A stretch of 64,000 nt of DNA, from assembly GCF_023856365.1 (NCBI RefSeq), contig NC_064548.1, positions 4,515,501-4,579,500 on the forward strand. The letters are read 5' to 3'. The translations under genes were made by a program, and so were the position numbers. Origin of the DNA: Brienomyrus brachyistius. Its lineage: Eukaryota > Chordata > Actinopteri > Osteoglossiformes > Mormyridae. The notes beneath the pieces were generated by a model that was not told where the DNA came from, ran no database searches, and saw nothing but the letters and a program-made list of their open reading frames with translations. The number at the start of each line of letters is the position of its first letter. The first letter of the stretch is position 1. Shown piece by piece: positions 10,755 through 20,850 of the stretch.

Positions 10755-12545
10755 TCACACATAAGATTCCTCAGCAAACAACATTTGGTCAAAGTCATCA
10801 AACTTGGGGTCACTGCACCTCCTACTCTGCCACTCTCGTTTGCCCTGGACGATAGCCCAAGCCACTTCTTGGCTGCGACTCAGACACACTTCTGGGTCAG
10901 TGTGTGCAGAAAAGTACTTCTCTACTGCCCTGGTGGCAGAAGGAGACAGGCAGAAGCTCATCTCCTCGTCCCGACCTGCCCTGTCATCATGTACGTCCAC
11001 GGCAGACACCCGGAGCCTGCAGTCCGACACGCTTCGGTGAGTCGGCTCCTCTTGACTGCTGGACAGGACCACAGAGGGCTCAGATGCCCGGCGCGGGAAG
11101 GCTGAGGGCGGGCTGAGGGAGTGCGCGGGCCATTTGCGCAGGGTCACACAGGACTGGCTCTGTCCGAAAAACACTGCATGGGGCGGCTGGCTGCAGTCAC
11201 TGTCTGAAGCTGCCATGTTACTGCAGGTTACAGCACTTCCTGTGCTGTCTGATGCTACGGTGAGCCTGTGCAGAGAGTCCTGGCCTTGAAGCTGCTGGGG
11301 GTCAGTCACAGTCAGCGCCTTGTCCTTGGCCTGGAAGAAGGGCAACCTTTGGATCTGCAGAACAGCCTGCTGGTATGTGGGTGGGCAGCTAGATCTTCGC
11401 TTGGACAAACCTCCGTGGTTTTGGGATCTCTTTCGATCTTTTTTATCCTTCGTCTCATCCTGGCCAGTGCAAGCACCTGCGGACCTGGAAAGGAGTCCAG
11501 TGCTAGGGGTGCCGCTAGGCTCCTTCTCCTTCGCACTCTCCTGACTCGCCCTGTCCTTCTGCAGCAGCGACAAGCGGCTGTCCCTCTTCAGCCAGGTGTT
11601 GGGGTGCAGGCCGTGAGCAGTCCGGTGCTGCGCCCAGTCAGATGTCTCCTTGGGCTGGGCAATGGGGAGGACAGGGACAGTCACTGAGAATTGGCTAGAG
11701 GGAGTTGGGGAGCTGGTGGCTGGACAGGGGGTGCTGGAGGAGGTGAAAGGAGGGGAGTAAGAAGTGCTCCCCTGCGCTCCATCTGAGCTGCCGCAGGGCT
11801 CGTTTGAAGTGAAGACAGGGTAGTCAGTGGAGTACTGTGAGAAAGCACTGTCCAGCGAGCTCATGGAGGATGCCGAGGGTGAAGTTGCAGGAGAGGACAG
11901 GCTTGAGCAGCTGGCATCCAGGCGTAGTGGGGGGGGCTGCTTATGCTTGCGGCCTGTGGTGCTCTGGGTGGTCTTCCTGTCCTGGTTCCTGTCCTTCTGG
12001 GCATCCTGGATATTGTCAGGCTCCATCTGGCTCTCCAGGTTCAGATTGCAAATGTGCCCCACAAACACCTCTTCATCCTCTTCCTCTCCCTCCTCCTTCT
12101 TGGTGTCAGCCGTCACAGCATCGTAGCTTGCCTTACGGATCACGGGAGAGTGCTCCTGGGGGAAGCCGGGCAGGCAGGCGGGGGGGGTGCCGAATGTTGG
12201 GCTCAGATGAGCGACGCAATCGCCTCCCACTGCCAGGAGGACACAGGAGGTCCTGGCCCGTCATGTCCCCATAGGGGTGTGGCCGGGGGTGCAGCTGGCG
12301 TACGGCTGGAATAAACTTTCTGGAGTGGGCTAGTGGAGGGAGCTGCAGGAGGTCCGGTTCGGGGCCCGGCCTGGCATCAGGCTGGTCCAGGTCGCAGTCG
12401 CTCAGCGTGATCACAGAGTCACGGCTCCAGTTGTCCTGCTTGTCTCTACGCCGCCGCAGGTCCTGGAACGGTGACTCTGTGTCATCATTCAGCTCGTTCT
12501 CCAGGCTGTCGTAAGACGAGTCGTTCATCTGGAAGGATGACACGT
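10755..12545 (-). CDS. arhgap20: arhgap20 coding exon 15, disordered tail, contains a frameshift
   Basis: Begins DVSSFQMNDSSYDSLENEL (human ISCFQLNDSSYDSLENEL), then SVITLSDCDLDQP. The frame used from the acceptor runs to a stop at 12133, but conserved-type sequence continues one frame over (SPVIRKASYDAV, then CSSLSSPATSPSASSMSSLD) to TGA at 10755-10757. The switch must occur at a run of eight G on the plus strand (12180-12187). The tail is rich in Ser/Pro/Gln, has an acidic run (EEGEEEDEE), the conserved HPNTWLKRDS, three RRxS[E/D]P motifs and ends EESYV. Confidence 0.9.
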
Positions 12546-15500
12546 CTGTGGCCAAGGACAGACAGAATGAGGGGACAAAGTTAGCACACAGATCTCCGTT
12601 GGCCCATCGAGTGCTCCAGCATTTAGTCATCCGTTAGCACGACAAACGCAGCTGCTGTAAAATGAACTTCAGGATGACCGGGAGAAAATTTGAGAGCGCA
12701 CTCAACAGAAGTGCAATTTAGAGACGCAAGTAGACTGACTGCAAATGAAAGTGTTTCATGACAAATGGCAAGTGTCTGAGGAAGCTGTGGCTTAGCGGGA
12801 TGTGGTCAGCTAACGCAGACAGGACTGCAAGAGCAAAATAACTGGCCCTTTCCATTGACTGCGCCAGGGGGCACCAAGCCAGGTGAAATTCAGCTCAGTC
12901 CGGCCATCTCCAGACGGCTCGGTGTTACAGGAGAATTGGCTGTTTATTCACTTTATTCTCACTCTGACTGAATCATACACACTCTGGATAGTGTCTGACT
13001 ACAATGCTATCATTCTGCCATGTTGTTGCAGTTCATAAATTTTACTGTTCCACCACAACTGACCAATCCAATGGTAGTATTTACCCAAACGGGCAAGCTC
13101 TAAAGCTCTAAAACATCTACTTCACAGAGTAAGCCAATCACTGCAGAACATCTACAACGGTACATAAATCCCATTAGTACAGCTGCTAAAAACAATATAA
13201 TATTTAATATAAATTAAATACTTCAAGAATGAGAGGTGAGGGCTTACCGGATCCCTGGTCACTGCTGCCCCGCTTCTGGGGGAATTCCCTGAAGTGGGCG
13301 GTGCCGTCATCTCCCAGCACCTTGGCCTGGTTCTCGATGAGGAAACATACCACTTCAGAAACCTGCAGATGGAGCACAGGACAGTATAGCCACTCTTTAT
13401 AAATGCAGAGGATGATGGCCTAGTAGTCTTTGCTTCTCTCCCACCAAAGGGCATGACAGGGCAGCATGCAACCCTGACACCTTCTACCTCAAAGGTCATG
13501 GGTTCAAGGCTGGGTGGTGTGTTACACATATAGAACTTTCATAAAACAATATTTTTCAACATGAATTAAAAGGATGTTCCAGTAAAAATGTTATAGCACT
13601 GACATTGCCAGAACTTTTGTTAAAATGTAAAAGAACGTTCTCTGCCTACTTTGAGAAGGCCTTAACACTAAAGTTTGAGGAACGTTCCCTCTTAGCTGTA
13701 ACCATACCTAAATTCATGAGGATGAACCCCAATTTCCAGGCCACCCAGAGCATCCTCTATATTCAGTGTATACTTCACCTCCTCCTAGCCAAAACTCCCA
13801 AGGCTGAGATTTGTCAAAAATGCAGTTAAACTTGGCCAAACACTGTTTTTCCCCCCTTAACGTGTTATCAAACAGGGAACCAAAACAGTAGATGTTTTCT
13901 TTTGCTAAAGAAACTATCTACACTGTGCTTCATGTGGCAAATAGAGTCTTTCTCCAATGATCTGTCAAAGCCTTCTCTAAAGGAATACAAAAGGAACATA
14001 TCTTGTTTTTCCAACTGCCGCTGTAATCAAAGGCCACTTGGCTGAATTCGGACTCCTGTCAAAGGCTAACAAGAAGCACTATACTTATACAAGTCATTTG
14101 CCTACTTACTGCAATGCAGAGCCACAGAAAAACATCAAAATTACATCTGTGGATCACAGGAAGGAGGGACAGTTGAAAATAAGCTTCCTCTGTGATGGGG
14201 GGGGGGGGGGGGGGGGGGGCTGTATATCCGCTATCCTCAACTCGAAAGGTTCTGGCCCACTCTACGACCCAGGCAGTGTGAAATGCAGAGGCCTCACATT
14301 TTTCTGCCACATACACAAACAAACAAACTGTGGGAAAAGAGGCTTTGCACCACCCATTAACAAGAAGAGTGCTGCCCTCAGTAATCGAAAGGAAATGTCT
14401 GAAATACTTTCCAGTGAACCTCGGCTTTGAGTGCACAAAAAAAAAAAAAAAAAAAAGCGTATAAACACGTTGGAATGGAAAAACTAAAAATTTGAAAAAA
14501 CAAAATCAGTATTCCTGGTAATTTACTGACATGTTTGGCAGAGAACACAATAATTTTCACAACATTGCTGTAAACACAGATATTAACTACCGGGCTACTC
14601 TGAAAAAACTTTTTATTTAACTAAATGGACAAAGATGGGAAGATAAATATTTTTTTTGTATCTTAAAACCCATTCAATTTCTTGATTTATTCAGCAACAC
14701 CTGATAAACACTTTTTATACTATAATTTTCTTTAAGGGGGCAGTGGTGGTCATATATGCACTCCTCAGTCCAACTGGAAAGTTCTGGAATACACTGTGCG
14801 CTCCACAAGCAGCAGACTCAGACCTCAGGAGGCTCACCTTTTTGGTGTACCCCCCCTCTATCTCAGGGCTGCTGGGGACTGGGGCCCAGAGCATGCTGGG
14901 AGCGATGCACACGGACAGGTTGAAGGCGTTCATCTGGTTGCCATCGGAGTGGCGGTCCACACAGTGCAGCACGGTGAACACGTGCCGCAGAAGGAGCTGG
15001 TGCTCCCCTGGCAACCGCTGCACCAACCTAGAAGCAGAATCCGAGAAGCAAAGACACACAGAACCAGTTACGACCTGTCTGCTGTTCCACCACCAGCGGG
15101 CAGAGAACGCAGAACCTACTACTCTTCCTGATGACATCTATGCTAAAAATGTATCTTCCAACACGACTGTAAGCACATAACATTCCTTCTTTCTCTTTCT
15201 ATCACTTTCACTCTTCTCTCCATCTGCTCTTGCTTGCCATTTAGGGATGGTAACTGGAACAGTGAGCATGCAGAAGCCTGGCGGTTACTATACGGACGGA
15301 CAGTGTGTGGATGTCTGGCCCTCAGTGGTCCAGGCCTCACTACAGCAGTACGGGACATTCAGGTCGTCCCTGACAGGTATCAGCTGGATGTCAGCTGGCC
15401 TGATTCACACCCGTCCAGCTCGGCTGCCCCTTTTCCCGCCATAAGCCCGACACACTGCATTTCCCTGCTGGTGAGACTTGCCTCTGGGTGGCCTGCACTC

Positions 15501-15620
15501 GCTCCTCCTCTCCCTCGCCTGCCGCATCCAAAACCCCAACCCACTGATTGTAGAGATCTTGGCACAATAAGCTCCCAGGAATGTTGCGCAGAAACTCCTA
15601 GGAGGAAATAAAAAAAGTAC

Positions 15621-15675
<55 letters not shown>

Positions 15676-18600
15676 TATACACATCTATAGACATGTACAC
15701 AGAGACAGCCTTGCTATTGCATAATGACATCTGGCCTCCATGTGTCACCGTCCATATCACAAGGACACCAAAGCAGGGAACATTAGTGTGAGAATCCACA
15801 CGTAATGTGATTAGGATCAACTTAGCAGCGTTACACAAGCGGCACGATAAACAAGCCCGTGCAGGACTGTGAGGCACCGCACGCTTTCCCAGGACCACAA
15901 GCATGTGGGCACGCTTTCACCTATGCCGTGATCTACATGGCGTCCTCATACTCAATGTAACAGTGAGGCTAAATTAAATAACTGCAGTGCCACCTTCTAA
16001 ATGCTTGGGAGGCACCAAGCTAGAGATACATCATACGCTGAGAGTGGAACGTCGGTACATCGCCGCACCCAACCACAAGGATCCACAGCTGAATGTTAGT
16101 TATGTGCTGCAAATATCCTTCTGAGTTTCATAAGGCACATTCTAGTTTCCTCCAAAATCCAAAGATATGTACTTCAGATAAATTTGTGACTCTCAATGAT
16201 CAATTGCATGTGTTTGTGTGTGCATCTACTACCCTCCATTGAACGAGCAATCTCATCCAGGTTTGTGGATGGATATAGGATATTTTAGGAACTATAATAG
16301 CAAACAAAAGTCTGGGCACACCAAACCACCGTCATAGTAGAGTGATAGAGTATCTCATTACATGACGTGGCCTAAACAAAGGTTTTGGAAGAGTTTGACC
16401 AGAGAGTGAAGGAAAAGTGGCCAATATGTGCTCAGCATATGTGGGACCTCCTTCAGGACAGTTGGGAAAGCATCCTGGAAGGCCACTTCATGAACCTGGT
16501 GTGGAGGAGACAGTAGGATCAATGTAGAGAATACTACAAAAAACCTTTCGATGGATAAGTGTGTCCAAACTTTTGACTGGTACTTTATATTTCTGGTCAG
16601 TTTGACGATTCGTCTTGTATTTCCAGGTGAACTATCATTCTGGAGCCACTTCTCAACTTGCCTGGCCCTGATTAATGGCAACAGTCTTCATTCTCCAGCA
16701 CCCGCTTGTCCTTTTCTGGAAGACGACGGATCTTTTACAAAGCAGCTATTATAGAGAGTGATTTAACCCACAGCAGTTCAGTGGATTTTGCTTGGATTGT
16801 CAACATTCAGTTCTTCGCACATAGATGCCAAGTTGGGTTTGCCAGGAAATATGTCCCAAACTCTTTCGTGGATCTGTTCAGGAACTAGCCTCCAGTTTTA
16901 GACTTATACACAGAAGTTAATCTTTCTGAAGGATTTTTCTTGCTCAGTTATATTATTGTCCTGATTTTGAAACCCCAAAACCACACAAGATCTAAAATAA
17001 TTCAATTATACTTGACTGATCCAGGAATGGGTTTACGCATGTGGTTTAAATTTAATTAGGTTCATCTACCTGATCCCCTGGAAACTGCTGCATAAAGTAA
17101 TCCACTCATTCCTCCCTTTGTCTTTTATTCCTAGAAATTTCCTCATCTTTCCAGGTACAATTCTTTGCCAATAAATGCTTTGATGGCAAATGTTACAGGT
17201 TTTGGAGGAACCGTTTCCATCCTCATTCAGGAAGACAGCTGCCCTGAATAGTGCGAGCAGTAGCTTTGCTATATTGATGGTGACAGTTTATTGACTTTCC
17301 AAGGCTGCTCCTACTAAAACCTTCATAAGAGGAAAAGCAAGAAATACATCAGAGCGGCACACGCTTTAAAAAAGGCTCCCAATATGGAAACAAAATAAGT
17401 CTCTGATGCATTTCTATGTCACGGGCACCAGATATATCTTTAAAAGCAAAAAAATTAAGAATATCTGGAACAGCAGAACCAAAAACAATCATAAATTACT
17501 GCAACCTGCACAAACTACAGCTGTGATGCACAACAGCGTAGGGCATGGCAATCATACACCAATCAGAGCCAATGTAACATTCTGCTGTACAGCATAAGAC
17601 ATGACAATCATGCACCAATCAGAGCCAGTGTAACCTTCTGCTATAGAGCATAAGACATGACAATCATGCACCAATCAGAGCCAGTGTAACCACCATAACA
17701 TTCTGCTGTAAATCACTGGGGGGCCCCCAACATGCTCAGCAGCAACCCACCTTGAAGACGGCAGCGATTACGAAGATGGCCTCATGTTCCAGCTGGATGT
17801 CTTGTGCGCCGGAGTCCAGCTTGTCCCGTAGCTCCCGGCAGGCTTTGGCGGAGGCTGAGCGCCGGAAGATTCCCCTGGTGTACGGGCCGTGGTGGAACAG
17901 CACCTCCAACATGTCCTTCACAGAGCAGCAGGGCCAGACAGAGAGGAGGCAGCAAACAGTCAAGTCATTATTATTGTAAATGCCTCACACGGGAAGAAAA
18001 ATAGCCTAATATGATTGTTACTTTTCGTATGAAAACCTTGCTCATTTTCCTAACAAAGTTAACTAAACCAAGGAGAGATTACCAATCAGCACTGGAACTG
18101 GACAGGACTTTTTCCCGTTGGACCCATTTTATCATTATCATTTTTCCAAGAACTTACAAACATCACAAACGAAAGCTAATCTGTGAAGATGGTGCTTTTC
18201 CCAATGGCTTGATAATGTGACTGAAGTTAACAAATATCTCTTTTTATGCATTATGTCATTCCATGGAATTGAAGGATTGTTTTGAAGCGAGAAGCTAATT
18301 TCCCCACAATGTCACTTTGTGTGGTGAGACAGCCATTTCAGCACTCATGGGAATTTTATTTATGCAAAAATGTTCTGAGGGCAAAAGAAAAAAATGATTG
18401 GTTCAGAGAGACAACCAGTCAGATTGTAGAGGAGGTGGGTCCAAGGAACTAGAGGTGGCAGGACCAAGACATCTGACTGGTTGGTCCCGCCTCCTCTAGT
18501 TGCTTAGATCCAGCTTTCCTACAATCTGATTGGTTATCTCTCTGAACCAATCATTTTTCCTTCTGTCCTGAGAACATTTTTGCAAAAGTTAAATTCCCAT

Positions 18601-20465
18601 GAATCATTTCAGCATGACAGGCATGTAATAGAGATTTATGGCAGAATTCCTTTAGTCCTAAGCTGAAGAGCGAGGGGTTCCCGTCGGACTGGAAATGGTG
18701 CCATCTGAGCGCTCACCATTATGGGCTTCGGGAGGGTGTCGCCCTGACAAACAGTGCTGAGCGGCAGGCCAAAGAGCTTTCCAGGCTGCGGCGAGGTAGG
18801 TGAAGCGGGCGGCCCGTCCAGATGCGCGGTGGAGCCCTTCCAGAAAGCCCAGTTCAGCAAAGATCGTTTCCTCTTGAAGGTCTTGCTGATGGGATCTGGA
18901 GGCAGGACAAAAGACCCTGATTAACGACATTATGGCCCTACCTTACACACCCACTATAGCTGAGTTTACATAAGAACATAAGAAATTTACAAACGAGAGG
19001 AGGCCATTCGGCCCATCAAGCTCGTTTGGGGAGAACTTAAATAATAACTCAGAGTTGTCAAAATCTTATCTAGCTCTGATTTAAAGGACCCCAGGGTTTT
19101 AGCTTGCGCTACACTAGCAGGAAGACTATTCCATACTCCAGCTACACGCTGTGTGAAGAAGTGCTTCCTCAACTTCATTTTAAAATGTTCTCCCGCTAGT
19201 TTCCACTTATGGCCACGAGTTCTAGTATTTCAACTAATATTGAAGTAGCTGTTTGGCTGAACAGCTTCCAGATCTGTTAGAATTCAACTATTACCACTTG
19301 GATGGAAGGTTGGTCAAATAAATATTATTAAACAAACACTGCAAATAATATAGTATTTTTTAACACACCAAAATGATTCCCAAAGTCCCTGGACTTAATA
19401 CTACATGGGTAGAAGAGTGGAGGACTGTGAGGTGAAACAAAATGCAGAAAAGAATGTGGGCATGAAAAGAAGAATGGATAAGCTGTGTATGAAGCGAGAT
19501 ATGGAAAAGAGGAGAGGCGGGGAGGAGTAGAGGAAGGGAGAGGCAACAAGGGCCTCAGAAAAACACTAGCGGGGGGGGGGGGGGGGCTGTGCTCCACCAC
19601 TCTAGTAAAACTACATCTGGCTCAGAAGGATGGTGTTGACATGCGTAAGTTGTTTTATAATTGTGTGACACATACTTGTAGGAATTCAAGGCGAAACGTG
19701 TGGTTACATCAGGCAACGTAAAGCTGCAGGAAACAGCGCGAGACACAGACAGCCCTCTCCCCCGCCCCCCCCCAGCCAACTTCTTCTCTTTCTCTCTCTC
19801 ATTCCATCGTTTCACTAAGATTCCCCTAAAGGTTCCCGGGTTCGACTGCATTTGAGGAGGAGAGCTCTGTTACCCATCAGTGTGTGTCCCTCTGCCGCGT
19901 GGCTCGGCTTGAGGATGAACTGGCACTGCGAGTCGGGGGGAGACTGCGCCAACAGCCCCACCCCCCGCTGGCCCACAGGAGAAGCGGCCTCCCTCCCAGC
20001 AATGTGGCCCGGAGGCTCTCGAATGTGACTCATCTTGATACTGAAGGGGAACTCGTGACCTAGGAAGGGGTGGAAATTAAGGTCTGTCCATCTTTTCCCC
20101 TCTACAGTATCAGAAAATGTTCAGCAATTTTTTTTGAGTACAAAAAAGGTGATTCAGCTAAGGGGCATGACAAGAATGTTTTATTTCCTTTTGCTTGCAA
20201 AGTTTGATAAAAATCATTATCCATGCTTCTGATTTGAAATTTTATTTTTAAATTCCTGCTAAAAAATGCCCCTCCCCCAAAACCAAAACTGTAAATATAT
20301 GATTTTTTTTTGTGGAAATTATGCACCACAAGGGGCTTGTGTGGACTTACCAATAAGGGGGTATGGGGCGGCGTCCTTACAGGAGATCACCCACAGTCGG
20401 TAGTCCCTCACACTAGCCTGCAGAGGAGTCAGAGAGCAGCATGCTAGTCAATAGCCTGCACGCAT

Positions 20466-20541
<76 letters not shown>

Positions 20542-20775
20542 AGGGTATACCTATCCGTATGGGGTCCGCTCATTCATTTCTATGGGAAAAATGCTAATGC
20601 TAACAACCTTAACCCCTTCCCAGCCCTAACCATAAGTAATCAAAGAGTTTTTATATTTTTAGTGTTTCTTCATTGGAGTGACGGATTTTAATAAAATAGA
20701 GTATTAATAAAAAAAAAACGAGTATTCATCACGTTGTGGGGGCATTTGGTCCCTACAAGGTAAAGTATACCTGAA

Positions 20776-20850
<75 letters not shown>

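Noticed and set aside
12133..12187. A hidden intron explaining the frame change in arhgap20 exon 15
   Set aside because: No suitable GT...AG pair lies near the switch point, the homologous human region is one large exon as I recall it, and deleting a single C gives a seamless frame.
11268..12314. Several plus-strand ORFs of 74-145 codons
   Set aside because: They are antisense shadows of arhgap20 exon 15, which is GC-rich and low in stop codons on the opposite strand.
17530..17712. Possible CRISPR-like array
   Set aside because: The units are contiguous repeats without unique spacers and lie in a vertebrate intron; it is a minisatellite.
20441..20691. Poly-(His-Thr) and Cys-Val ORFs here and at 15405, 20753, 26445
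   Set aside because: Direct translations of (CA)n/(GT)n microsatellites.
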